Assembly (NCBI RefSeq): GCF_002015045.1
Contig: NZ_MUXX01000005.1
Span: forward strand, 1-64,000
DNA: 64,000 bases
Reading direction: 5' to 3'
From: Haemophilus paraphrohaemolyticus
GTDB taxonomy: Bacteria; Pseudomonadota; Gammaproteobacteria; Enterobacterales; Pasteurellaceae
A model generated the notes under the pieces. That model was not told where the DNA came from. It searched no databases and worked only from the letters and a program-made list of their open reading frames with translations. Positions 9,945-18,737 of the stretch are shown here, piece after piece. Every line of letters starts with the position of its first letter. The first letter of the stretch is position 1. The position numbers and the translations under genes were made by a program.

Positions 9945-11333
9945 TTAACGCTTAAACATTCTACCGAGTGCACCTAGACCGCCTAAGCCACCGCCCATCA
10001 TTCCTTTCATACCACGCATCATTTTCGCCATGCCGCCTTTACGCATTTTTTTCATCATACGCTGCATTTCATCGAACTGCTTGAGCAATTTGTTCACATC
10101 TTGTACCTGCGTACCTGAACCTAACGCAATGCGACGACGGCGAGAGCCTTTGATGATGTCTGGATTTGCACGTTCTTTCAGCGTCATTGAATTGATGATC
10201 GCTTCCATTTTGATGAACATTTTGTCGTCTACTTGATTTTTTACGTGATCAGGCAGATTTTTCGCCCCAGGTAATTTTTCCAACATCGACATCATTCCGC
10301 CCATTTTTTTCATTTCAACAAGCTGATCTCGGAAGTCATCAAGGGTAAATTCATCGCCTTTTTTGAATTTTTGGGCGATTTTTTCCGCTTTTTCTTGGTC
10401 TACGCTGCGTTGTAAATCTTCGATTAACGAGAGAACATCACCCATCCCTAAGATACGTGATGCTACGCGATCTGGATGGAATGGCTCAAGGGCATCGGTT
10501 TTCTCGCCTACACCTAAGAATTTGATCGGTTTACCTGTAATTTGGCGAATCGATAACGCCGCACCACCGCGAGCATCACCATCCACTTTGGTTAAAATCA
10601 CGCCTGTTAATGGCAAGGCTTCATTGAACGCTTTTGCGGTATTTGCGGCATCTTGACCTGTCATCGCATCCACAGTGAAGAGCGTTTCAATCGGATTAAG
10701 CGTCGCGTGGAGCTGTTTGATTTCGTCCATCATTTCGCCATCAACGTGTAAGCGACCTGCGGTATCGACAATCAACACATCAAAGAAATTCAGTTTTGCG
10801 TGTTTTAACGCAACTTCTGCAATTTCAACAGGCTTTTGTGTGGTTTCGGTTGGAAAGAAATCTACTTTTAACGCTTCCGCCAAAGTTTGAAGCTGTTTGA
10901 TCGCCGCAGGGCGGTAAACGTCGGCAGAAACCACGAGCACTTTTTTCTTCTCACGCTCTTTAAGGAATTTTGCTAATTTGCCTACCGAGGTGGTTTTACC
11001 CGCACCTTGCAAACCTGCCATTAAGATGACCGCTGGCGGTTGAGTGGCAAGATTCAGCCCTTCATTTGCTTCGCCCATTGCTTGCTCAAGCTCAGCACGC
11101 ACGATTTTAAGGAACTCTTGCCCTGGCGTGAGGCTTTTGTTTACTTCCTCACCGATTGCACGCTCTTTTACTTTATTGATGAATTCACGTACAACAGGCA
11201 AAGCAACATCAGCTTCAAGCAATGCCATACGCACTTCGCGGAGGGTATCTTTAATGTTATCTTCGGTTAAACGCCCTTTGCCAGTAATGTTTTTGAGCGT
11301 TTTAGAAAGTCTATCAGACAGGTTTTCAAACAT
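9945..11333 (-). CDS. ffh: signal recognition particle protein Ffh
   Basis: The SRP54-type GTPase that binds 4.5S RNA and signal peptides and hands nascent membrane proteins to FtsY. The 462 residues match the family. The N domain comes first, then the G domain with GLQGAGKTT near residue 108, DTAGR near 192 and TKVDGDARGG near 249. The methionine-rich M domain follows from about 300 and ends in a very Met- and Gly-rich tail. It appears monocistronic, with a palindromic repeat element in its upstream region. Confidence 0.98.
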   Translation of the reverse strand: MFENLSDRLSKTLKNITGKGRLTEDNIKDTLREVRMALLEADVALPVVREFINKVKERAIGEEVNKSLTPGQEFLKIVRAELEQAMGEANEGLNLATQPPAVILMAGLQGAGKTTSVGKLAKFLKEREKKKVLVVSADVYRPAAIKQLQTLAEALKVDFFPTETTQKPVEIAEVALKHAKLNFFDVLIVDTAGRLHVDGEMMDEIKQLHATLNPIETLFTVDAMTGQDAANTAKAFNEALPLTGVILTKVDGDARGGAALSIRQITGKPIKFLGVGEKTDALEPFHPDRVASRILGMGDVLSLIEDLQRSVDQEKAEKIAQKFKKGDEFTLDDFRDQLVEMKKMGGMMSMLEKLPGAKNLPDHVKNQVDDKMFIKMEAIINSMTLKERANPDIIKGSRRRRIALGSGTQVQDVNKLLKQFDEMQRMMKKMRKGGMAKMMRGMKGMMGGGLGGLGALGRMFKR

Positions 11334-11368
11334 TTTTGTTCTCTTTTATTTTTTGTTTGCAAACTAAT

Positions 11369-11484
11369 CCCCCTTTTAGAAAAGAGGGGTTAGAGGAGAT
11401 TTGATTACAATATTAATTTCTCGTATGAGCTTCGTTTTATCTTCTGCCAAAATCTCCCCCTGCCCCTCTTTGCTAAAGAGGGGA
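11369..11484. repeat. MITE-like palindromic repeat, copy 1
   Basis: About 116 bp with long imperfect inverted arms. The left arm contains AAAAGAGGGGTTAGAGGAGA and the right arm its near-complement ATCTCCCCCTGCCCCTCTTT. The middle is unrelated AT-rich sequence. A second copy with the same arms but a different centre lies at 15527-15645, which marks a dispersed repeat family. It occupies most of the 303-bp gap between ffh and the tRNA-Asn gene. Confidence 0.7.
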
Positions 11485-11597
11485 GTCAATTCTTTGCAAA
11501 ATATGAATTAAACGAAAAAATAGATTGGTGCATTATACAAAAAATCCCCTCACTTGGGGAATTTCACGTTAAATATAAATGGTAGGATATTAGAAAA

Positions 11598-11632
11598 GCG
11601 AAAGCCCTGATGATTTCTCATCAGGGCTTCTT
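11598..11632 (-). terminator. terminator of the tRNA Phe-Asn transcript
   Basis: Perfect 12-bp stem AAGCCCTGATGA/TCATCAGGGCTT with a 4-nt loop, directly downstream of tRNA-Asn on the minus strand and followed by a T-rich stretch. Confidence 0.8.
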
Positions 11633-11636
11633 AATA

Positions 11637-11712
11637 TGGCTCCTCCTGCGGGACTCGAACCTGCGACATATGGATTAACAGTCCACCGTTCTACCGACTG
11701 AACTAAGGAGGA
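11637..11712 (-). tRNA. tRNA-Asn (anticodon GTT)
   Basis: A 76-nt cloverleaf with acceptor TCCTCCT/AGGAGGA, encoded CCA and anticodon GTT. It is co-transcribed behind tRNA-Phe with 5 nt between them. Confidence 0.95.
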
Positions 11713-11717
11713 AAAGA

Positions 11718-11793
11718 TGGTGCCTCGAGGCGGAATCGAACCACCGACACGGGGATTTTCAATCCCCTGCTCTACCGACTGAGCTATCGAGGC
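11718..11793 (-). tRNA. tRNA-Phe (anticodon GAA)
   Basis: A 76-nt cloverleaf with acceptor GCCTCGA/TCGAGGC, encoded CCA and anticodon GAA in the loop TTGAAAA. First of the Phe-Asn pair. Confidence 0.95.
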
Positions 11794-11918
11794 ATCTCGT
11801 CGTTTACGGGGTGCATTATGCAGTTTTTTTCAGACACCGTCAAACGTTTTTTTACAAAAAATTAAAAATTCCGTTTATTCGATCTTTTTTTGTGCTAATT
11901 GTATTTTTTAACATCAAA

Positions 11919-13016
11919 TTATCGAACTGAACGATATTTTTCACGGGCTTTAGATACTTTCTTCAAGTAATTTCTCGCCTGTGCTGATGGGTGAGCCGTG
12001 GTTAAAATACGATAAACAGCATCTGGAGAAAGCTCGTTAATGCGATCAATCGCTGCATATTTATCATAATCAAACACTTTTAATACCGCGCCTGCTCCGC
12101 TGTTATAAGCAGAAATCATCGCATAACTCATTGAAAGCGAGTTCGTAATCCCGTCCAAATACTCATCATGCAAAATGGTAAGGTACATCGTGCCCGCATC
12201 AATATTTTGCTCTGGGTTATATAAATAAGCACGATCTGGCTGCCCATCAAATCCTTTGCGAGCAAAAATATCACGCCCAGCCGTTTTTGGCACAACCTGC
12301 ATCAAACCAATTGCATTAGCATAACTCACTGCATACGGGTTAAATGCCGATTCCACTTCCATAATCCCCAAAATCAAACTCGGCTCAATGCCGTAGCGTT
12401 TTGCCATCTTGCGAACAAGCGGTAAATATTGACGAGCACGAATTTCAATATGCCCTTCCACCATCTTAATTTGCACTACCGCCACATTTCGCCCATTTTT
12501 CAAACGACGTGTTGTAGCATTTTGCACCAAATAATTAGCAAAATCATTAGCAATCACCGCATTAGTCACAAAACGTCCATATTGGTCTTTTACCTGACCT
12601 GCAAGGAACGGATTCGCACTAATTGGCGTATCGCCAGAAGCAAAAAGGTCAATCCCTTTCGGGTCTCCACCCATCAATAGCGTGTGCACAATCGCATTTT
12701 TCAAGCGAGCCTGATCCGCCAACGTCTCAATCGTAATTATCCCGTCTTCAAACGAAATATGGCTACGGGTGTAATATTGGTCCGTATATTTTACGTAATC
12801 TTTTTTGGTCGCCACCAACAATTCTTGGCTGCCCCAAATATCGTCGATATTATGCGAAAACTGCCCCGTTAAAATATCTAGCCCGTTAGTATCTTTAAAA
12901 TCGTAGTTATGATATTTGCTACCATGTCGTTTCGTCTGTTTTTTCGGGCTACTTCCACACGAAATCAAAAATGGAATCAACGCAATCAACGGCAAGTATT
13001 TAGTATATTTTTTCAT
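11919..13016 (-). CDS. mltC: membrane-bound lytic murein transglycosylase C
   Basis: Cleaves peptidoglycan glycan strands non-hydrolytically to 1,6-anhydromuramyl ends, anchored to the outer membrane. The 365 residues are close to E. coli MltC. The start at 13016 gives a lipoprotein signal peptide ending in LISC; a longer reading to 13073 would bury it. The SLT domain is at about 195-340: MEVESAFNP holds the catalytic Glu, followed by [13 protein letters not shown] and AYNSGAGAV. It is third in the mutY-yggX-mltC operon, the same order as in enterobacteria. Confidence 0.95.
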   Translation of the reverse strand: MKKYTKYLPLIALIPFLISCGSSPKKQTKRHGSKYHNYDFKDTNGLDILTGQFSHNIDDIWGSQELLVATKKDYVKYTDQYYTRSHISFEDGIITIETLADQARLKNAIVHTLLMGGDPKGIDLFASGDTPISANPFLAGQVKDQYGRFVTNAVIANDFANYLVQNATTRRLKNGRNVAVVQIKMVEGHIEIRARQYLPLVRKMAKRYGIEPSLILGIMEVESAFNPYAVSYANAIGLMQVVPKTAGRDIFARKGFDGQPDRAYLYNPEQNIDAGTMYLTILHDEYLDGITNSLSMSYAMISAYNSGAGAVLKVFDYDKYAAIDRINELSPDAVYRILTTAHPSAQARNYLKKVSKAREKYRSVR

Positions 13017-13026
13017 TACAATAGCC

Positions 13027-13296
13027 TTACTCAACAGGTTTATAACCGTCGATGACCACTTCTTTGCCTTCAAACAAGAAATTTACCATCTCAGTTTCAA
13101 GCAATTTACGATGCTCAGGATTCATCATACTCAATTTTTTTTCATTCACTAACATCGTCTGTTTTTTGATCCACTCGCTCCACGCTTGCTTGCTGATTGA
13201 ATCGAAAATACGTTTACCTAACTCACCAGGGTAAAGTTGAAAATCTAATCCTTCTGCTTCTTGTTTTAAATATTCACAAAATACGGTACGTGCCAT
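13027..13296 (-). CDS. yggX: probable Fe(II)-trafficking protein YggX
   Basis: A small cytoplasmic protein of 89 residues linked to protection and repair of iron-sulfur clusters under oxidative stress. It has the family N-terminus MARTVFCEY with its conserved Cys7 and the internal [14 protein letters not shown]. The start at 13296 is preferred because an AAGGA box inside the mutY stop region precedes it; another ATG lies 6 nt upstream. It sits 2 bp after mutY, an Fe-S glycosylase, and 10 bp before mltC. Confidence 0.95.
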   Translation of the reverse strand: MARTVFCEYLKQEAEGLDFQLYPGELGKRIFDSISKQAWSEWIKKQTMLVNEKKLSMMNPEHRKLLETEMVNFLFEGKEVVIDGYKPVE

Positions 13297-13298
13297 AA

Positions 13299-14435
13299 TC
13301 AATCCTTATTCTCTTGAGATAATTCATCTAAAATCCGCTTCACGGGCGTTGCTAAGCCTATTTCATTCGGTTGAACCAGATCATACCAATAATTCGCCTT
13401 TGAAGATACAAAATAGCGGGAATTTCCCTCATTTTCTGCAACACCAAGCGGCTGATTTTCTCTATTTTTTGGTACACCTAGTTCTACTAAAACAGGGGTA
13501 ATATCTAAGTGAAAATGACTAAACGTGTGGCGAAATGCGTGCAAATATCGACTAATTTGCAGATTTTTATCAGAAATAAACCGCTTGAAACTTACCTCAT
13601 CCTCAAACTGCGGGAAAACATACAACCCGCCCCACAAACCTTTCGCTTCCCTCTGTTCCAACAAAATACGAGTGCCTTGCTTCAATACCAGAAAATAGGC
13701 TTGTCGTTCGGGTAAAATTTTCTTCGGTTTCTTAGCAGGAAATTTTTCCCACGCCTCTAACTGATTCGCTTGGCAATCCTCCGCTAATGGACAAAGTGAA
13801 CATTTTGGCTTAGTTCGGGTACAAATCATTGCCCCTAAATCCATCATCGCCTGATTGAAATCTGCCACTTGCTCGGTCGGCGTGACTTGAGCAGTTAAAT
13901 GCCAAAGCTGATTTTCTACTGCTTTCTCGCCACTCCAACCCTCCACCGCAAAATAACGCGATAACACCCGTTTCACATTGCCATCCAAAATCGGATAAGG
14001 TGCATTTAACACCGAAGAAAGCACTGCCCCCGCCGTACTTCTGCCCACGCCAGACAACGCCAATACATCTTCAAATTGGGTAGGAAATTCACCCACGAAT
14101 TGATCGCGAATCGTTTGTGCTGCCTTGTGTAAATTACGTGCCCGAGCGTAATAGCCCAACCCCGTCCAAAGGTGCAATACCTCATCAATATGGGCATTCG
14201 CCAAGTCCATTACCGTCGGAAAATGCTCGACAAACCGCTCAAAATAAGGAATGACGGTTGCCACCTGAGTTTGTTGCAACATCACTTCCGAAAGCCAAAC
14301 TTTATAAAGTGTCTTATTTTGCTGCCACGGCAGATGTTTCCGCCCATACACCGCAAACCACGCCAACACCTTCCGGGCAAAAGGAGCGTTAGGGTTCGAT
14401 TGAACAGTAAAAACGGAATTTGAGGAATTATTCAT
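13299..14435 (-). CDS. mutY: adenine DNA glycosylase MutY
   Basis: Removes adenine mispaired with 8-oxoguanine, protecting against G:C to T:A change. The protein has 378 residues. The HhH-GPD domain is at about 30-200 with [11 protein letters not shown] (catalytic Glu), the hairpin [12 protein letters not shown] and [11 protein letters not shown] (catalytic Asp). The [4Fe-4S] cysteines follow as [19 protein letters not shown]-terminal NUDIX-like domain recognises 8-oxoG. The start at 14435 fits the family; an in-frame extension to 14549 has no support. It heads the mutY-yggX-mltC operon. Confidence 0.96.
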   Translation of the reverse strand: MNNSSNSVFTVQSNPNAPFARKVLAWFAVYGRKHLPWQQNKTLYKVWLSEVMLQQTQVATVIPYFERFVEHFPTVMDLANAHIDEVLHLWTGLGYYARARNLHKAAQTIRDQFVGEFPTQFEDVLALSGVGRSTAGAVLSSVLNAPYPILDGNVKRVLSRYFAVEGWSGEKAVENQLWHLTAQVTPTEQVADFNQAMMDLGAMICTRTKPKCSLCPLAEDCQANQLEAWEKFPAKKPKKILPERQAYFLVLKQGTRILLEQREAKGLWGGLYVFPQFEDEVSFKRFISDKNLQISRYLHAFRHTFSHFHLDITPVLVELGVPKNRENQPLGVAENEGNSRYFVSSKANYWYDLVQPNEIGLATPVKRILDELSQENKD

Positions 14436-14508
14436 GAAAATAGGAACTTGAAAAATAAAAAGGGAAAGATGATACTGCAAGCGGTTAAATTTCTCAAAAG
14501 GTTTACAA

Positions 14509-14900
14509 ATGACAACACCGATTTTAGGCTTCCACCATGTTGCCATCATTGCCAGCGATTACGCAAAATCTAAACATTTTTACACAGAAATTTTAGGAGC
14601 AGAAATCATCGAAGAAACCTACCGAGCTGAACGCCAAAGCTACAAACTCGATTTAAAATTTGCCGATGGGTCGCAGATTGAGCTGTTCAGTTTTCCCAAT
14701 CCGCCCACTCGCCCAACCACACCTGAAGCCTGCGGCTTACCTTGGCATTTCGGGTAAAAAACGTAGAACAAGCGGTTGCATTCTTGGCAAGTTTTGCAAC
14801 TGAATGTGAACCAATTCGAGTCGATGAGCTTACAGGCAAACGCTTTACGTTTTTCAGAGATCCTGATGGATTGCCATTGGAATTTTATGAAATCGACTAA
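14509..14900 (+). pseudogene. VOC (glyoxalase-fold) protein, YaeR-like, frameshifted
   Basis: The first 77 residues read as a VOC family protein ([21 protein letters not shown], then IELFSFPNPP and PEACGL), then the frame runs into a stop at 14755-14757. The missing C-terminal half continues in another frame: LAFRV near 14745, KRFTFFRDPDGLPLEFYE near the end, and a stop at 14898-14900. Compared with the family, which usually reads CGLRHLAF here, about 4 nt seem to be lost near 14737-14745. The intact product would be a metal-binding enzyme of unknown substrate, about 130 residues. It is either a real frameshift or a sequencing error. Confidence 0.85.
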
Positions 14901-14999
14901 AACTGTAAGATTCCGCCAAAATTTGACCGCTTGCTATTGAAAAACGAGCAATGCTCCCCAATTTACAAGGCAGTTTTTACCAAAAATAAAGGATCAACA

Positions 15000-15521
15000 A
15001 TGACAACGATTGTATGTGTTCGTAAAGATGGCAAAGTGGCGATCGGTGGTGATGGTCAGGCAACATTAGGCAACTGTGTAGAAAAAGGCACTGTACGTAA
15101 AGTTCGCCGTTTATACAAAGATAAAGTCGTCACGGGCTTTGCAGGTTCAACCGCTGATGCATTTATTTTGCGTGATTTGTTTGAGAAAAAATTAGAACTG
15201 CACCAAGGGCATTTAGTGAAATCTGCGGTTGAATTGGCAAAAGAGTGGCGCACTGAACGTTCACTTCGCAAATTAGAAGCAATGATGATTGTGGCAAATG
15301 AAAGTGAATTTTTGCTCGTGTCAGGTTCTGGCGATGTGATTGAGCCGGAATTTGATGTATTAGCTATCGGTTCTGGCGGTAACTATGCCAAATCGGCAGC
15401 ATTAGCCTTATTAAGAACAGAAAATAATCTGACCGCAAAAGAGATTGTGGCAGAGGCACTGAAAATTGCGGGCGATATTGATATCTACTCAAATCACAAT
15501 CACGTTATCGAAGAAGTGTAA
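15000..15521 (+). CDS. hslV: ATP-dependent protease peptidase subunit HslV
   Basis: The proteolytic chamber of the HslUV (ClpQY) protease. The protein has 173 residues. Met removal exposes the catalytic Thr of [10 protein letters not shown], and the GDGQ and GSGG motifs of the proteasome-like fold are present. The ATG at 15000 with AAGGA upstream is chosen; an upstream in-frame start would abolish the N-terminal Thr. It is followed by hslU 144 bp away, an unusually wide gap filled by a palindromic repeat element. Confidence 0.97.
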   Translation: MTTIVCVRKDGKVAIGGDGQATLGNCVEKGTVRKVRRLYKDKVVTGFAGSTADAFILRDLFEKKLELHQGHLVKSAVELAKEWRTERSLRKLEAMMIVANESEFLLVSGSGDVIEPEFDVLAIGSGGNYAKSAALALLRTENNLTAKEIVAEALKIAGDIDIYSNHNHVIEEV

Positions 15522-15526
15522 AAAAG

Positions 15527-15645
15527 CCCCCTCTTTAGAAAAGAGAAGTTAGGGGAGATTTGAAACGATCTTCCCTTTACAAATATTAGCGAAAAAATCA
15601 CCGCTTGTAATAAATCTTCCCCAGCCCCTCATAAGTAAAGAGGGG
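15527..15645. repeat. MITE-like palindromic repeat, copy 2, between hslV and hslU
   Basis: About 119 bp with inverted arms CCCCCTCTTTAGAAAAGAGA...GGGGAGATTTG and AAATCTTCCCCAGCCCCTC...AAAGAGGGG. The arms match copy 1 at 11369-11484. It lies inside the hslVU operon and would form a long RNA hairpin in that transcript. Its centre contains an uptake-signal core, ACCGCTTGT. Confidence 0.7.
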
Positions 15646-15665
15646 TGTTTTTCAAGGAATAAATT

Positions 15666-16988
15666 ATGTCAATGACCCCTCGTGAAATCGTCTCAGAATT
15701 AGACGCACATATTATCGGACAAACAGAAGCTAAACGTGCCGTAGCAATCGCATTGCGTAACCGCTGGCGCCGTATGCAGTTGCCAGAAGAACTTCGCCAA
15801 GAAGTAACACCAAAAAACATTTTAATGATCGGGCCAACTGGCGTGGGTAAAACTGAAATTGCTCGCCGTTTAGCAAAATTAGCTAATGCCCCATTTATCA
15901 AAGTCGAAGCCACAAAATTTACCGAAGTGGGTTACGTGGGGAAAGAAGTGGAGTCGATTATTAAAGACTTAACTGATGTTGCAGTCAAATTAGTGAAATC
16001 GCAAGCGGTAGAGAAAAACCGTATGCGTGCACAAGATGCAGCAGAAGATCGCATTTTAGATGTATTGTTACCACCAGCAAAAGATCAGTGGGGTAACGTA
16101 CAAGAATCTGATAACACTTCAACTCGCCAAATTTTCCGTAAAAAATTATGTGAAGGTCAGCTTGATGACAAAGAGATCGAAATTGATGTGGCGGCACAAG
16201 TGAGCGTAGAAATTATGACGCCACCGGGCATGGAAGATATGACATCTCAGCTGCAATCTTTGTTTGAAGGGATGTCGCCAAACAAAACGAAAAAACGCAA
16301 AATGAAAATCAAAGATGCGTTAAAAGTGATGTTAGATGAAGAAGCGGCGAAATTAGTCAACCCTGAAGAGTTGAAACAACAAGCGATTGAAGCGGTTGAA
16401 CAACACGGCATCGTCTTTATTGATGAGATTGATAAAATCTGTAAAAAAGGCGAACATTCTGGTGGAGATGTCTCTCGTGAAGGGGTTCAACGCGATTTAC
16501 TGCCTATTATTGAAGGCTCAACAGTAAACACCAAACATGGTATGGTAAAAACTGACCATATTCTCTTTATCTGTTCAGGTGCATTCCAAGTGGCTCGCCC
16601 ATCAGATTTATTGCCAGAATTACAAGGTCGTTTACCAATTCGTGTAGAACTCAAATCGCTTACCAAAGATGATTTTGAACGTATCTTAACTGAGCCAAAT
16701 GCTTCACTGACTCTCCAATATCGCGAGCTAATGAAAACCGAAGGGGTAGAAGTGGAATTTACCCAAGATGGTATTAGCAAAATTGCGGAGTCCGCTTTCC
16801 GCGTGAATGAAAAAACCGAAAACATCGGTGCCCGCCGTTTACATACGGTGTTAGAACGTCTAATGGACGGCATTTCATTTGATGCAAATGAACGCAGCGG
16901 CGAAAAAATTGTGATCGATGAGAAATACGTTTCTGAAGCGTTAAATGATGTGGTGGAGAATGAGGATTTGAGTAGATTTATTCTGTAG
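15666..16988 (+). CDS. hslU: ATP-dependent protease ATPase subunit HslU
   Basis: The AAA+ unfoldase that feeds substrates to HslV. The 440 residues are the family size. Walker [12 protein letters not shown] is at about 57-67, Walker B IVFIDEID near 255, an intermediate (I) domain from about 110 to 240 and sensor 2 GARRLH near 392. The conserved C-terminal tail EDLSRFIL inserts into HslV to activate it. It ends just before a strong terminator. Confidence 0.98.
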   Translation: MSMTPREIVSELDAHIIGQTEAKRAVAIALRNRWRRMQLPEELRQEVTPKNILMIGPTGVGKTEIARRLAKLANAPFIKVEATKFTEVGYVGKEVESIIKDLTDVAVKLVKSQAVEKNRMRAQDAAEDRILDVLLPPAKDQWGNVQESDNTSTRQIFRKKLCEGQLDDKEIEIDVAAQVSVEIMTPPGMEDMTSQLQSLFEGMSPNKTKKRKMKIKDALKVMLDEEAAKLVNPEELKQQAIEAVEQHGIVFIDEIDKICKKGEHSGGDVSREGVQRDLLPIIEGSTVNTKHGMVKTDHILFICSGAFQVARPSDLLPELQGRLPIRVELKSLTKDDFERILTEPNASLTLQYRELMKTEGVEVEFTQDGISKIAESAFRVNEKTENIGARRLHTVLERLMDGISFDANERSGEKIVIDEKYVSEALNDVVENEDLSRFIL

Positions 16989-16995
16989 TTATTTA

Positions 16996-17027
16996 AAAGG
17001 GTCTTAATTTAAATTAAGACCCTTTTT
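16996..17027 (+). terminator. terminator after hslU
   Basis: Near-perfect palindrome AAAGGGTCTTAATTTAAATTAAGACCCTTT followed by more T. The next ATG is only 14 nt further on. Confidence 0.9.
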
Positions 17028-17040
17028 ATAGGATTTTTAT

Positions 17041-17595
17041 ATGGACAACTTAATAAAAGAAATCTTATTAATTATTTTAGCTCCTGCTGCAGCAATTATA
17101 ACTTCATGGCTTAACTCTCGCTCTACGTTAAAGTCTATAAAAATAAATAATGACTTTCAAATCAGTCGTGATGAAAGGCTATTCCAAAAAGAATTAGAGA
17201 AGATCAAACTAGAACAAACAAGACTAGATTTACTTCATGTATATAAAAATTTATGCTTGCTACAAAGAGAGTTTTCTCTTACTAGTATGAACATTGATTG
17301 GGAGAATAATCTTCATGAACAAGAATATAATAAGAAATATTTTAAATTATGTAATAGTTTTGATAATTCTAGAGCAATCATAGCTATATCATATCCAGAG
17401 TTATTATCCGAATTTGATGATATTTACGGGAAAATGAATATATATTGGGGTAACTTTAATAACTTACTAAGGCAGAATAGGTTAGACAAAAGCATTGAAT
17501 CACAATATTCTTGGCATCAAAAAACCTTTGAAGCATCACAAGAAATAGTAAGAAAAATACAAGAAGTAAAACACTTATTATCCCAAATAAAATAA
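17041..17595 (+). CDS. hypothetical membrane-anchored coiled-coil protein
   Basis: Not recognised. The 184 residues have one N-terminal hydrophobic segment (about 5-24, LIKEILLIILAPAAAIITSW). A long charged, probably helical, coiled-coil region follows (about 45-75, FQKELEKIKLEQTRLDLL), then a mixed helical C-terminal half. Base composition is more AT-rich than the neighbouring hsl genes. It has an AGGA box, but only 14 nt separate it from the hslU terminator, so it has no room for its own promoter beyond that hairpin. It lies against an IS remnant and is probably accessory. Confidence 0.65.
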   Translation: MDNLIKEILLIILAPAAAIITSWLNSRSTLKSIKINNDFQISRDERLFQKELEKIKLEQTRLDLLHVYKNLCLLQREFSLTSMNIDWENNLHEQEYNKKYFKLCNSFDNSRAIIAISYPELLSEFDDIYGKMNIYWGNFNNLLRQNRLDKSIESQYSWHQKTFEASQEIVRKIQEVKHLLSQIK

Positions 17596-17631
17596 AAACA
17601 TGATCTGCCCCCCAAAAGTTGGACAGGTTAG

Positions 17632-18315
17632 TTAACTTAAATATTGAGCTCGGTATTGCACTGGGCTCAATCCTCTTAAACCAAGTTTAATTCGTTTTTG
17701 GTTGTAATACACTAAATATTCTTCAATTTCAGCCTGTAATTCAGCAATTGAATGATAACTCCGTGAGTAAAAATACGCTGATTTTAGTATCGCAAAAAAA
17801 CGTTCAATCACCGCATTATCGTAGCAATTTCCTCGGCAACTCATACTTTGCACCGCTTTACCCTCCAACATTTTCACCCATTCCGCCGAACCATACAATA
17901 CGCCTTGGTCGCTATGAATAATCGGGCATTCTGTCGGTTTAATCCTACTAAGCCCTTGTTCTAACATCTTTTTTTACCAATGAAAACTTCGGGCGTGTCG
18001 CAAAGTTATAGGCAATAATTTCTCGGTTAGCCAAGTCCATCAACGGTGAAAAATAAAGCTTTTCTTACGTAAAATGGAATGAATACCTAACTCATTCATC
18101 AGCTTTAACACCGTTTTATGATTCAAATGAAAACCCATTTGGCGTAATTTAAACGTCATGGGGCGATAACCATCTCGTTTTCTGTTCTTTTTATACAGCG
18201 ATAAGATAGCTTCTTTAGCTTCGTGATAATTTCGCTTAATCTCTTTATAGTAAAAGCTTGAGCGAGGCATTTTAGCCACACGAAGTAAATCATTTAATGC
18301 GTGGTTTGGCTTCAA
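17632..18315 (-). pseudogene. IS3-family transposase OrfB, broken
   Basis: The N-terminal part (helical, KMPRSSFYYKEIKRNYHEAK, then DGYRPMTFKLRQMG) reads to a stop at 18040 just after KKS. The frame of the retained integrase core resumes at [14 protein letters not shown], so roughly 100 codons including the first DDE Asp are gone. A second frameshift lies in a run of seven A near 17965. The rest is intact and holds the second Asp (HSDQGVLYGS) and the Glu (NAVIERFFAILK). It cannot encode an active transposase. Confidence 0.9.
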
Positions 18316-18686
18316 TCTTTCAATAATTTTTCTTTTTTCTGTCGTTGTTTTTGACGGTCGAGCGTCTCCAACTCCTTTAGATAAGCAATCTCCGCTCGAG
18401 CCACGGCGAGCTCTCGCTGCAGCTTTTTAAACGCTTTAGGTGAAAAGTCTGTGGTTTCTGGAATTTCAATGTCTTTCTTTTTCATCTTTGGCTTCACTAT
18501 TTTCGGTGTTTGAAGGTTTGTATGAGGCGATTTTACGCCATCAAGCCCTCTTTCCCGAAATGCTTTTAGCCAATAAATGACGAGAGCGTGGGAAATTTGA
18601 TGAAGTTTAGCTACCTCACGGATACCATAATCCTGTTCGATGACGAGTTTGATAATTTTCAAACGAAATTGATAAGAGTAGGACAT
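18312..18686 (-). CDS. IS3-family transposase OrfA (helix-turn-helix)
   Basis: 124 residues with an N-terminal helix-turn-helix (REVAKLHQISHALVIYWLKAF, shown in part) and a C-terminal leucine-zipper-like helix (LQRELAVARAEIAYLKEL), as in IS150-type OrfA proteins that bind the IS ends. The ATG at 18686 has a GAGGT box. It overlaps orfB by 4 bp, the usual IS3 arrangement for programmed frameshifting. It is intact, but useless without a working OrfB. Confidence 0.85.
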   Translation of the reverse strand: MSYSYQFRLKIIKLVIEQDYGIREVAKLHQISHALVIYWLKAFRERGLDGVKSPHTNLQTPKIVKPKMKKKDIEIPETTDFSPKAFKKLQRELAVARAEIAYLKELETLDRQKQRQKKEKLLKD

Positions 18687-18737
18687 AATCTGCACCTCAA
18701 ATTAGGTGTCCAGGTTTTAGGGTGCAGATCACTTTGA

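Larger units (their letters stand above)
17601..18731 (-). mobile_element. IS3-family insertion sequence, internally deleted (copy 1)
   Basis: 1131 bp bounded by imperfect inverted ends beginning TGATCTGC (TGATCTGCCCCCC at 17601, complement of GGTGCAGATCA at 18731). It carries an intact orfA and a broken orfB on the minus strand, in IS3/IS150-like layout. No matching target duplication is visible. orfB has lost the part encoding the first catalytic Asp and has a frameshift in a run of A. A shorter relative lies at 58917-59429 in the same orientation. The right end lies 6 bp beyond the stop of the AAA ATPase gene. Confidence 0.9.

Noticed and set aside
11369..15645. CRISPR-like repeats
   Set aside because: Only two copies 4 kb apart with palindromic arms; no regular repeat-spacer array or cas gene.
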